This document shows positions 9,945 through 18,212 of a DNA stretch of 64,000 bases, one piece after another. Position numbers and translations under genes: made by a program. Positions within the stretch are counted from its first letter, which is position 1. The number at the start of each line of letters is the position of its first letter. The notes beneath the pieces are model-generated. The model was given only the letters and a program-made list of their open reading frames with translations. It ran no database searches and had not been told where the DNA came from. This DNA comes from CAVSQX01 sp963730225 (lineage in GTDB: Bacteria > Planctomycetota > Phycisphaerae > Tepidisphaerales > Tepidisphaeraceae): assembly GCA_963730225.1 (NCBI GenBank), contig CAVSQX010000001.1, positions 372,001 to 436,000 of the forward strand, written 5' to 3'.

Positions 9945-10505
9945 TCAGTCCAACGCCGCATACCAAAGCAACGTCGCCGATTCTTTCACCAAATCGTGAT
10001 TCGATTGCCGCTGCGAGTCCAACCCGCCTAATTCAAAGCCGAGTTTGCAGAAAAACTGGCTGGCCGGAAGATTGTTCGTCAGCGATCGCGCCGCCACCGC
10101 CCGCAGGCTCAGATCACGCGATTGCTGGATCAATTGATACACCATCGCGCTGGCCAGACCCGCTCGGCGATGCTCGAAATCGACTCGCAGATCGATCAGC
10201 TTCATCACGCCCCGTGTCGGCCGCGGCTGCGCGACCAACAGGGCAACCGCTAGGCCATCGTGCTCGGCCATCAGGGCCGTGCCCTCGTCGGCGCCGCTGA
10301 CGATTTGTCGTATCGCAAACCGTTGCTCGTCGTTCAGCCGATTCGGCAGAACGAGTTTCTGCCGCAACGGCCGCGCCTCGATTCGCCACGTCAGATTCAA
10401 TCCCTCGCCGCTGCGTTCCAGATGCAGGTAATCGCTGGATTGGATGGTGGCGTCGATCTCGACAAGAGAATCCAGATCGGCGGCAGCCACGGGACGAATC
10501 TGCAT
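9945..10505 (-). CDS. GNAT family N-acetyltransferase
   Basis: A 186-residue protein with the GNAT fold order: an N-terminal IRPVAAADLDSLVEID strand-helix, central LIDLRVDFEHRRAGLASAM containing the acetyl-CoA pyrophosphate loop (R-R-A-G-L-A, about residue 115), and the C-terminal NNLPASQFFCKLGFELGG, where N-x-x-A-x-x-F-x-x-x-G-F is the usual final motif. The acceptor is unknown. It sits directly upstream of mgtE with a 6-base gap. The ATG at 10503-10505 faces the divergent esterase gene at 10571 across 65 bases, which should carry both promoters. Confidence 0.85.
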   Translation of the reverse strand: MQIRPVAAADLDSLVEIDATIQSSDYLHLERSGEGLNLTWRIEARPLRQKLVLPNRLNDEQRFAIRQIVSGADEGTALMAEHDGLAVALLVAQPRPTRGVMKLIDLRVDFEHRRAGLASAMVYQLIQQSRDLSLRAVAARSLTNNLPASQFFCKLGFELGGLDSQRQSNHDLVKESATLLWYAALD

Positions 10506-10570
10506 GACGGCGAAGATACCAAGTGGTATGTTGTGCGCCCAACCGCCCGCACGAGAGGAAAAGACCCGTC

Positions 10571-11519
10571 ATGCCGTCCATCGACATGTCCCTGGAGCAG
10601 ATGCGGCAGTACAAGCCGTCGCTCTATCGAGAATCGGATTTCGACGCCTTTTGGGATTCGACGATTTCCGCCGCGCTGCGTCAGCCGCTCAACGCCGAAT
10701 TGATTCCCTTTGCCCTGCCGGCGCGGCGTGCAGGTGTACGCTGTTCGCTTCGACGGATTTGAAGGCGGCCGCCTGGCCGGCTGGTATCTGCGGCCCGAGC
10801 GCCGAGGCCGATTTCCGGGTCTGTGCGTCTATCACGGGTACAGCGGCCGCGCCACCCGGCCGGTCGATCTGCTCGCTTTCGCCTGCCAGGGCATCGGCGT
10901 GCTCAGCCTCGACACCCGCGGGCAAAACGGCCAATCGCAGGACACATCGGTCGAACCCGAGGGCCATTACACCGGCTGGATGACCAAAGGAGTCCGCGAT
11001 CCGCGCAAATACTATTATCGATACGTCTACGCCGACGCCATGCGCGCTTTGGAACTGCTGGCCGGGCGCGAAGAAATCGATTCGTCGCGCCTGGCGGTGA
11101 CCGGCGTCAGCCAGGGCGGCGGAATTACATTGGCGGTTTCAGCTCTTTCGGATCGGCCGATTCTCTCGCTGCCCGACATTCCGTTCCTCTGCGATTTCCG
11201 CCGCAGCATCTCGATCGCCCCGGCCGGGCCCTATCCGGAGATTCCCAGCTTTCTCAAGGCGTTTCCGCATCTGTACGAACAGACGATTCGCACGCTCAGC
11301 TACTGCGATTGCCTGAATCTCGCCCCCCGAATCAAATGCCGCACCGTGATCAGCAACTGTCTCTGGGACGATGTTTGTCCGCCCAGCACGATCTTCGCCG
11401 TTTACAACCACATCACCGCCGAAAAGCAGATCGAAATTTATCCCTTCCACAAGCACGACATCCCGGCCGATCATCACGAAGCCAAATTCCGCCTGCTGAT
11501 GGAGACGCTGAATCCGTGA
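10571..11519 (+). CDS. Acetyl-xylan esterase / cephalosporin-C deacetylase family (AXE1), frameshifted
   Basis: Starts at the ATG at 10571, with GAGAGGA upstream, encoding MPSIDMSLEQMRQYKPSLYR. One surplus base around 10726-10728 shifts the frame after LPAR. The second frame continues GVQVYAVRFDGFEGGRLAGW to the end, giving about 315 residues, the normal AXE1 length. The nucleophile serine is in TGVSQGGG, the oxyanion side in YHGYSG, and the final acid and histidine in PFHKHDIPADHH. These alpha/beta hydrolases remove acetyl groups from xylo-oligosaccharides or related sugars. No signal peptide is seen, so it acts on imported oligomers. The stop overlaps the GTG start of the HlyD gene. The frameshift is probably a sequence error. 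Confidence 0.85.
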
Positions 11520-12508
11520 GGGAACCAAAAGAGCAAAAAAAGGAGTCCCGCAGCCCAGTTTGGCGCGCAATGACGATTGCGATCTTCTGCCTCCTTTCCG
11601 GTTGCGGCCAGCGAACCGGCACGCACGTTCAGGGATACATCGAAGGAGAATTCGCATACATCGCCGCGCCGCTGGCGGGGGCTTTGGATACGCTGAGCGT
11701 GCAGCGCGGCGACACCGTCAAAGCCGGCGACGCTCTGTTCGCGCTGGAAAATGGTCTGGAAACGGCCGCGCGCGATGAAGCGCAGCGGCGGCTGGATCAG
11801 GCGATGGCCGATCTGGACGACGCGAAAAAAGGGAAGCGGCCTTCGGAGATTCAGTCGATGATCGCCCAGCTCGATCAGGCCCGCGCGGCCGAGGCGCTTT
11901 CGGCCAGCGAGCTGGATCGGCAACTGAAGCTGGCGGCGGCGAAAGCGGGAACGGCGCAGGATCTGGATCGCGCCCGGGCCGCCGCGACGCAGGATCAGCA
12001 GCGCGTCGCGCAGTTGCAAGCCGATCTGGAAACGGCTCGGCTCGGGCAGCGGCCCGATCAGATCGCGGCGGCGGAATTTGAAGTTCAGGCCCGCAATGCG
12101 GAGCTCGCGCAGGCCAACTGGAATCTGTCGCAGAAGCGGCAGAATGCTCCGGGGGATGGGTTGATCTTCGACACGTTGTATCGTCGCGGCGAATGGGTGG
12201 CGGCCGGGCATCCGGTGGTGCTGCTGCTGCCGCCGCAAGACATCAAGCTGCGCGCGTTTGTTTCGGAAGAACAGCTTGGCTCAATGCGCATCGGCGATCG
12301 CGTGACGGTCACGGTGGACGGGGTCGCCTCGCCGGTTTTCGGGAAAATCAGTTTCATTTCCCCGCGGGCCGAGTTTACGCCCCCGGTCATCTACAGCCGC
12401 CAAAGCCGCGCGAAATTGATGTTCATGATCGAAGCGGTTTTCGAACCGCAGGTGGCCGTGAATCTGCATCCAGGCCAGCCGGTGGACGTGGCGATCGGAG
12501 CGGATTGA
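11516..12508 (+). CDS. HlyD/YbhG-type membrane fusion lipoprotein
   Basis: I choose the GTG at 11516, which overlaps the esterase stop (GTGA) and gives 330 residues. An ATG at 11570 is an alternative. The N-terminus ends in a lipobox, IFCLLSGC, so the protein is exported and lipidated. A biotinyl-lipoyl half (YIAAPLAGALDTLSVQRGDTV) precedes a long alanine-, glutamate- and arginine-rich coiled-coil hairpin (about 95-215). The second lipoyl half and beta-barrel follow (FDTLYRRGEWVAAGHPV, RAFVSEEQLG). It bridges the inner-membrane ABC transporter encoded next to an outer-membrane channel, as YbhG does. The substrate is unknown. Confidence 0.88.
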   Translation: MREPKEQKKESRSPVWRAMTIAIFCLLSGCGQRTGTHVQGYIEGEFAYIAAPLAGALDTLSVQRGDTVKAGDALFALENGLETAARDEAQRRLDQAMADLDDAKKGKRPSEIQSMIAQLDQARAAEALSASELDRQLKLAAAKAGTAQDLDRARAAATQDQQRVAQLQADLETARLGQRPDQIAAAEFEVQARNAELAQANWNLSQKRQNAPGDGLIFDTLYRRGEWVAAGHPVVLLLPPQDIKLRAFVSEEQLGSMRIGDRVTVTVDGVASPVFGKISFISPRAEFTPPVIYSRQSRAKLMFMIEAVFEPQVAVNLHPGQPVDVAIGAD

Positions 12509-13434
12509 TGCCCGACGAATTCGCCATCGACGTGCACGGCATGACCAAGCGATTCGGCCATCTGACGGCCGTCGACGGAATCGATCTTCAGGTTCGCAGC
12601 GGCGAAATCTGCGGGTTTCTGGGGCCCAACGGCTCGGGAAAAACCACGTTCATCCGCATGCTCTGCGGCCTGCTTCGCCCCGACGCCGGCAGCGGCGTTT
12701 GCCTGGGCTTCGATGTCATCCACGAAAGCGAACGCATCAAGCGCGAAGTCGGTTACATGACTCAGCGATTCAGTTTTTACGAGGATCTTACCATCGCGGA
12801 AAATCTCGATTTCGTGGCCCGGATGTACGGCGTGAAAAATCGCACGCAGGTGGTGCGCGACAGCATCGACCGGCTCGGCCTGGGCGATCGCCGCGATCAG
12901 TTGGCCGGGCAACTCTCCGGCGGCTGGAAGCAGCGGCTGGCGCTGGCGGCGTGCATGATTCATGAGCCGCGGCTGCTGCTGCTGGATGAACCCACCGCCG
13001 GCGTCGATCCCAAGGCCCGCCGCGATTTCTGGGAGCAGATTCACGATCTGGCCGGGCAGGGGCTCACCTTCCTCATCACCACGCACTACATGGACGAAGC
13101 CGAGCGATGCCATCGGCTGGCCTACATCTTCAGCGGGCATTTGCTGACGCACGGCACGGCGGCGGAGGTGGTGGCCGACGCACATCTCACCACCTGGTAA
13201 GTCAGCGGGCCCGATCTGGCGGATTTGTCGCATCGTCTGCGCGATCTCGACGCCGTGCGGCAAACGGTGGCGTTTGGAACGACGCTGCACGTCAGCGGCG
13301 AAGACGCCGCCGCCCTCGACGCCGCCACCGCGCCGTTCCGCGGCGGAAAATACACCTGGCGAAAAATCGATTCCGGCCTGGAAGATGTTTTCATTCACCT
13401 GATGGATCGCGTTCAGGAGCCGGCCGGCGCATGA
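12508..13434 (+). CDS. ABC transporter ATP-binding protein, with an in-frame TAA at 13198
   Basis: Starts at the ATG at 12508, overlapping the HlyD stop by one base. The nucleotide-binding domain is complete: Walker A GPNGSGKT (39-46), Q-loop MTQRFSFYED, signature LSGGWKQR, Walker B LLLLDEPTAGVDP and the H-loop THYMDEA. A TAA at 13198-13200 stops it after HLTTW at 230 residues. The same frame then continues with VSGPDLADLSHRL through DSGLEDVFIHLMDR to 13434, the regular C-terminal regulatory tail of YbhF/YhhJ-type subunits. This end overlaps the permease start as ATGA. The stop is a substitution or paired errors, not a frameshift. The 230-residue form could still bind ATP. Confidence 0.85.
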
Positions 13435-14573
13435 AATGGCATCCTCGATTTTCCGCGGCGCGCTTCTGGGCCATGGTGGTGAAGGAATTCATCCAGATGC
13501 GCCGCGACCGCATGACGTTTGGGATGATGGTGGGCATTCCGATTTTGCAGCTGACGTTGTTCGGCTTTGCGATCAATTCCGATCCCAAGCATCTCCCAAC
13601 CGCATTGGTTCAGGCCGACGACGGCCCGCAGGTGCGGACGATTCTGCACGCCATTCGCAACAGCGATTACTTCGATTTTGTCGGTCGCCTGCAATACGAA
13701 TCGCAAGCCCAGGATGCGCTGGCCAAGGGGCAGGTGCAGTTTGTCATCAACATTCCGCAGAATTTCACCCGCGATCTGCTGCGCGGCGATCGCCCGGCGA
13801 TTCTGGTCGAAGCCGATGCCACCGATCCGGCCGCCACCAGCAACGCGCTGGGCTCTCTGGCCACGGCGGTCAATTCATCGCTGCAAAATGAGCTTAAAGG
13901 CCCGCTGGCTTTTTTGACGACGGCGGATCCGCCGGTCGATCTGCGCATTCACGCCCTGTACAACCCCGAAGCCATCACGCAATACAACATCGTGCCGGGT
14001 TTGATGGGCGTGGTGTTGACCATGACCATGGTGGCGATCACCTCGCTGGCCATCACCCGCGAAACCGAAGCGGGAACGATGGAAAATCTTCTCTCCATGC
14101 CGACGCGCCCGCTGGAGGTGCTGATCGGCAAAATCGTTCCGTACATCCTGGTGGGCTACATTCAGGTGGCGCTGATTCTTCTGGCCGCAAAATTCATTTT
14201 CAACGTGCCCATCGCCGGCAACCTCGTGATGCTGCTGATCATCACGCTGATCTTCATTGCCGCCAACCTGGCGGTCGGCATCACCTTTTCCACCATCGCA
14301 CAAAACCAGCGCCAGGCGATGCAGATGTCGTTGTTCTTCTTCCTGCCGTCGCTGCTGCTGTCGGGATTCATGTTCCCATTTCGCGGAATGCCGGTGTGGG
14401 CGCAGTACCTGGGCCAGATGCTTCCGCTGACGCATTTTCTGCGGATCGTCCGCGGCATTCTGCTCAAGGGCAACGGCCTGGCCGACATCGCCCCGGAAAT
14501 CTGGCCGATCGCGCTGTTCATGGTTGTCGTGTTGTTCATCGGCGTGAAACGCTACCGCCAGACGCTCGACTGA
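13431..14573 (+). CDS. ABC-2 type transporter permease (YhhJ/YbhR-like)
   Basis: A 380-residue permease whose ATG overlaps the end of the ATPase gene. A first membrane span (FGMMVGIPILQLTLFGFAI) is followed by a large extracytoplasmic domain (about 50-170). A five-span ABC-2 membrane core then follows, with the conserved ETEAGTMENLLSMPTRPLEV amphipathic segment and MFPFRGMPVWAQYLGQMLPLTHFLR. This is the standard layout of the YbhFSR/YhhJ group. E. coli has two such permeases, while only one is visible here, so it probably works as a homodimer. With the HlyD protein and ATPase it forms a drug or metabolite exporter. Confidence 0.9.
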   Translation: MKWHPRFSAARFWAMVVKEFIQMRRDRMTFGMMVGIPILQLTLFGFAINSDPKHLPTALVQADDGPQVRTILHAIRNSDYFDFVGRLQYESQAQDALAKGQVQFVINIPQNFTRDLLRGDRPAILVEADATDPAATSNALGSLATAVNSSLQNELKGPLAFLTTADPPVDLRIHALYNPEAITQYNIVPGLMGVVLTMTMVAITSLAITRETEAGTMENLLSMPTRPLEVLIGKIVPYILVGYIQVALILLAAKFIFNVPIAGNLVMLLIITLIFIAANLAVGITFSTIAQNQRQAMQMSLFFFLPSLLLSGFMFPFRGMPVWAQYLGQMLPLTHFLRIVRGILLKGNGLADIAPEIWPIALFMVVVLFIGVKRYRQTLD

Positions 14574-14574
14574 T

Positions 14575-16267
14575 TTATCTCACCAGCAGCGTCACCAGAA
14601 ACTGCGAGCAGAAGACCGGCACCAGCATCGACAGCGGGTAAACCGCCGCATACGCCACCGCCGGTGCGCCCGATTCCGTCGCTTCGTTGGCGAACAGCAG
14701 CGTCGGCGAGCTGGTCATCGCGCCGGAGATCAGCCCGCTGAGCGTGATAAAATTCATCCGCAGCGCCAGCCGCGCGTAGAGGCCGAAGAGGAACATCGGT
14801 ATCAGCGTGATGGATGCACCCCACGCGATCATCGGCAGGCCGCCGCCGTAGATCAGTTTCTGAAGGAAATGATCTCCCGATTGAAATCCCACGCACGCAA
14901 GGAAAACCGCCATTCCGAAATCGCGCAGAATCTGGTTCGCCGCCGGCGGCATGTACCACACGACCGATCCGATATTCCCCAGCCGCGAGAGAATGATCGC
15001 CACGATCATCGGCCCGCCGGCAAGCCCGATGCGAATCGGCGTGTGCAATCCCGGAATTGGCAGGGGAATGCTTCCGACGATCACGCCCAGCCACATACCC
15101 AGAAACAGCGGAATCAATTGCGTTCGATTCAGCGCATCGGTCGAATTTCCCAGTTCTGTTTCCACCGACTTGAGCCCGTCGACCGGACCGATCGCCGTGG
15201 CGTTGTCGCCGAAGTGCAGTTTTAATCCCGCCGTCGCGGGCAGGTCGGCATCGGCGCGCGTCACCCGGGCAAGCGTGACGCCAAATCGATTGGGCAGATC
15301 CAGCTCCGCAAGCGTCTTGCCCAGGATGTGGCCGTGCGTCACCAAAATGCTGGCGCGCTCCAGGCCGCCGGTCACCTTCGCCAGATTAATCTGGCTCTGC
15401 CGGCCCATGGCCATCACCAATTCATCCAGCGCCGGCTTGGGTCCGGTCGCGCGCAGCACATCGCCGATTTGAAGTTCCGTCGCCGCCGTCGGCAGCGTTT
15501 GCACGGACCCGCGCAGCAATCGAGTGAAGACGATTCCCCGTCGCCGTGGAATTCGCCGATCGCTTAGCTTCACTCCCGCCAGCTCGGGCGTGATGACTTC
15601 GATATCCATCACTCCCAGCGGCGGACGATGAATTTCTTCGCTGGCCATCAGCGCTTGATGTTCTTTCTTCAAGTCCACTCGAAAGATGAATCGAAAGAAA
15701 ATGACCAGCAGAATCGGCCCCGTCAGCCCAAACGGATACGCCACCGAGTACGCCAGATTCATATTTGCCACCGCCGGCAGCGGACTGATTTTGTGCACCG
15801 CCGCGATCTGCCGCAGCGCATCCTGCCCCGCCGCCAGCGCGGGCGTCGTGGCGAATCCGCCGGTGAACAATCCCGAGCCCAACTCCCTCGGCAGCCCGGC
15901 GAATTTGACAATCGCCGCCGCCATCAGCGCGCCCAGCACGATGACGCCGACGGCCAGCAGATTCAGTTGCAATCCCTCCGCCCTTAGCGACGCCAGAAAA
16001 CCCGGACCCATCTGCAATCCGATCGTGTAGATAAACAGCACCATCGCAAAATCGCGGAAGTATTGGATGACCTGCGCGTCGATCGAGAAGCCCATCTGCC
16101 CAAACAGCAGCGCCGCAAACAGCACCGCCGCCACGCCGAGCCGAACGCCCTTGAAGCGCACATTCCCCACGCGCGATCCCCACCGCGATCGCCAGCGACA
16201 ACGTCGCCAGCCCACCGGTGACCGAGCCGCGCGGGAGAATCGGTTCGACGAAATGACTGAAGCCCAT
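14575..16267 (-). CDS. AspT/YidE/YbjL-family transporter with two RCK_C domains, frameshifted near N-terminus
   Basis: The first 32 residues (MGFSHFVEPILPRG, then LATLSLAIAVGI) run from the ATG at 16265-16267. One extra base near 16171-16174 breaks the frame before VGNVRFKGVRLGVAAVLF, which continues to 14575, giving about 563 residues. The architecture is that of the aspartate:alanine exchanger family. Two repeated membrane halves (about 5-6 spans each) are separated by two soluble TrkA-C/RCK_C domains (about 200-370; VTHGHILGKTLAELDLPNRFG). Substrates vary in this family, so transport of an amino acid or dicarboxylate is only a family-level guess. The gene converges on the exporter operon with a one-base gap. 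Confidence 0.82.
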
Positions 16268-16390
16268 GTTTTGGAGCGTAGTTGAAGTTTGGAAATTGCG
16301 ATAGCACACGCTGCGATTGGGAGCGAGTTCGCCGAATTCAGAATGGATTGAACTGGCGCTGCTGTTCCCGCTCAAAAATCGTCGCCACGC

Positions 16391-16418
16391 TTGACAAGGA
16401 CAATCTGATGACTATAGG
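16391..16418 (+). promoter_or_regulatory. Sigma70-type promoter for the methyltransferase gene
   Basis: TTGACA (16391-16396) is followed after 16 bases by TATAGG (16413-16418), a near-consensus housekeeping promoter. It predicts a transcript start near 16425, just ahead of GGGAG (16432-16436) and the ATG at 16444. This placement argues against the earlier in-frame ATG at 16408, which lies inside the promoter. A strong constitutive methyltransferase promoter fits the need to protect DNA before the endonuclease appears. Confidence 0.6.
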
Positions 16419-16443
16419 TAGCATAAGCTTTGGGAGACGGCAA

Positions 16444-17250
16444 ATGCGTGACTGCACGTTGATCTGCGGTGACATTCTGAACGTTCTAGGCACCGTCGAG
16501 AATGACTCGATCGATCTTGTAGTCACTTCACCGCCCTACAACATCGGCAAAGAGTACGAGACCAAGCTCGAACTCGACGAGTACGTTACCTGGTGCGCTC
16601 AATGGCTCGGCGAGCTATTCCGGGTAGTGAAATCGACGGGCTCACTTTGGCTAAATCTGGGTTACGTTGAAGTGGCCGATCGAGGACGCGCGGTTCCGCT
16701 GCCCTATTTGATGTGGGACAAATCGCCGTTTTATCTTTTGCAGGAGGTGGTTTGGCATTATGGCGCGGGCGTTGCGGCTCGGCGCGCCTTTTCGCCTCGG
16801 AATGAAAAATGGCTCTGGTATGTAAAAGATCCCGTGAATTATTATTTTGATCTGGACGCCGTGCGTGATCCAAACGTTAAGTATCCGCACCAGAAGAAGA
16901 ACGGGAAGCTCAAATGCAACCCGATCGGCAAGAACCCCGGCGACGTGTGGATCATTCCGAAAGTTACGTCGGGTTCGGGGCGCGCATCGCCGGAACGAAC
17001 CAGCCATCCCGCGCAGTTCCCGACCGCGCTCATAAAGCGAATTATTCGGGCGTGCAGTCGAGAGGAGGATGTTGTTCTAGACCCATTTGCCGGTTCGGGC
17101 TCGACCCTTGAAGCGAGCCTTTTGGAGAGGCGGCGCGGTCTTGGGATCGAAATCCGTCCGGATTATTGTGCCATCGCGAAGCAACGATTGCAGAAAGGCG
17201 CGCAGGAATCTGCTCGAGCCGGCATTATTTGGGTAGCTGCTCATAAATGA
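16444..17250 (+). CDS. Type II DNA methyltransferase, beta class, probably N4-cytosine
   Basis: A 268-residue methyltransferase starting at the ATG at 16444, set by the promoter and GGGAG site upstream. Motif IV, TSPPY (28-32), lies at the N-terminus and motif I, DPFAGSGST (213-221), near the C-terminus. This is the beta-class order, with the target recognition region between them. SPPY is the usual form in N4-cytosine enzymes. The middle part (HYGAGVAARRAFSPRNEKW, NPGDVWIIPKV) matches the standard class. Its 3' end overlaps the endonuclease gene tail-to-tail by 26 bases. With the adjacent ScaI-like nuclease it would protect the recognition site, possibly AGTACT. Confidence 0.88.
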   Translation: MRDCTLICGDILNVLGTVENDSIDLVVTSPPYNIGKEYETKLELDEYVTWCAQWLGELFRVVKSTGSLWLNLGYVEVADRGRAVPLPYLMWDKSPFYLLQEVVWHYGAGVAARRAFSPRNEKWLWYVKDPVNYYFDLDAVRDPNVKYPHQKKNGKLKCNPIGKNPGDVWIIPKVTSGSGRASPERTSHPAQFPTALIKRIIRACSREEDVVLDPFAGSGSTLEASLLERRRGLGIEIRPDYCAIAKQRLQKGAQESARAGIIWVAAHK

Positions 17251-17821
17251 TCCGCAGCTTGTAGGCGCGGGCCTCCTTGGTGAGGCGTGCCTGCTGCCCA
17301 GATTGTGCCTCTTGTCCGATCCAATCGGTTGAGCCAAGCCACCCGAAGCGAATGAGTGTTATTTCCGGCCTGGCGCTGGCCGATCCAAATTTTCCAATAT
17401 TGACGGCAAGAAAGAATGAACCGCGTCGCTTCCGGGCAGCGTTGCTGACGTGAGCATAGCTTCGATTGCCGAAAATCCCACTGCGTGAGCTGGAGGTCTT
17501 GATCTCGAAGGACCAGGCGTCATCGGGAATGTAGACGGTGTCACATTCACCGGATGCCGCGCCTCTGCGCCAGGTTTTTCGATAACTGGCGCCCAGGTTC
17601 AGCGGGATCAATTCATGGAGCAGGAACCCCATGATTTGCGGCTCGGGCCAAATGTCCCTGCCGATCTGATAGCCTTTGCCGCCGATCCTGCTATGGAAAA
17701 TATCTTCCCACGAATTTAGCACGACTTTCGTCAACGCGCTCGATGTAAGCGGGAATTCTTTCGATAGCCTGTCGGTGATCGCGGGCCAACCGGATGGATC
17801 GGACGGATACGGGTTTTTCAT
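17225..17821 (-). CDS. Type II restriction endonuclease, ScaI-like
   Basis: A 198-residue protein. A PD-(D/E)xK core is visible as D94 (ECDTVYIPDD) and E106-I-K108 (FEIKTSSSRSGIFGNRSYAHV). The end carries EITLIRFGWLGSTDWIG and a GQQARL block. From memory these blocks match the ScaI restriction endonuclease family, which cuts AGTACT to blunt ends. The length and the position beside a beta-class methyltransferase and a controller gene support this. It follows the controller gene by 12 bases on the same strand, so it is probably coexpressed under it. The exact recognition sequence here is unproven. Confidence 0.75.
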   Translation of the reverse strand: MKNPYPSDPSGWPAITDRLSKEFPLTSSALTKVVLNSWEDIFHSRIGGKGYQIGRDIWPEPQIMGFLLHELIPLNLGASYRKTWRRGAASGECDTVYIPDDAWSFEIKTSSSRSGIFGNRSYAHVSNAARKRRGSFFLAVNIGKFGSASARPEITLIRFGWLGSTDWIGQEAQSGQQARLTKEARAYKLRIIYEQLPK

Positions 17822-17833
17822 GTTTTGCCCGTG

Positions 17834-18073
17834 TCAGAGCCCCGCTTGCCGCAAAAGCTCGTGCGGTTGAATCTGAATTGCGGTCGCAATCGCCTTGAGG
17901 GAACTCAGCGTAAGGTTGCGCTCTCCGCGCTCGACGCTTCCGATGTAGGTCCGGTGCAGCCCGCAGAGGTGGCCCAGTTCATCTTGCGATAGGCCGATGC
18001 TTTCGCGACGTCGGCGGACGAGACGGCCCAACGCGATTCGTTCCTGGCGCAAATTCGTCGCAGCAATTCGCAT
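17834..18073 (-). CDS. XRE-family controller (C) protein of the restriction-modification system
   Basis: A 79-residue helix-turn-helix protein, the usual size of C proteins. The HTH spans about residues 16-70: RRRRESIGLSQDELGHLCGL, HRTYIGSVERGERN, then LSSLKAIATAIQIQPHELL. The S-Q-x-E/D-L and Y-I-G-S-V-E-R-G-E-R-N sequence is typical of restriction controllers. Such dimers activate their own promoter and the endonuclease gene after a delay, letting methylation come first in a new host. It lies 12 bases upstream of the endonuclease gene. A possible half C-box lies 43-53 bases ahead of its start. Confidence 0.85.
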   Translation of the reverse strand: MRIAATNLRQERIALGRLVRRRRESIGLSQDELGHLCGLHRTYIGSVERGERNLTLSSLKAIATAIQIQPHELLRQAGL

Positions 18074-18115
18074 CTTAGGACGCTATCTTCAGACACCACG
18101 ATTTGAATTGCGACA

Positions 18116-18126
18116 GACTCTGAGTA
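18116..18126 (-). promoter_or_regulatory. Possible C-box upstream of the controller gene
   Basis: GACTCTGAGTA lies 43 to 53 bases ahead of the controller ATG. It fits the GACT-n3-AGTC form described for several C-protein operators at seven of eight positions. A second box, usual in this class, was not found, so the call is weak. Confidence 0.3.
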
Positions 18127-18212
18127 GCGAGCGACGCTACACGCCAGCTCGGAAAGTTCGGTTCGCGGCGATGCGCGTTCCGCTGGGGCACGATGCGGTA
18201 TACTCTTTTGCG

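Noticed and set aside
12391..13398. Minus-strand open frame of 335 codons opposite the ABC ATPase
   Set aside because: Opposite Walker and signature motifs of a clear ABC subunit, with shadow-type composition.
16282..16443. Longer N-terminus for the methyltransferase from upstream start codons
   Set aside because: A near-consensus promoter at 16391-16418 lies inside that extension and a good ribosome site precedes 16444.
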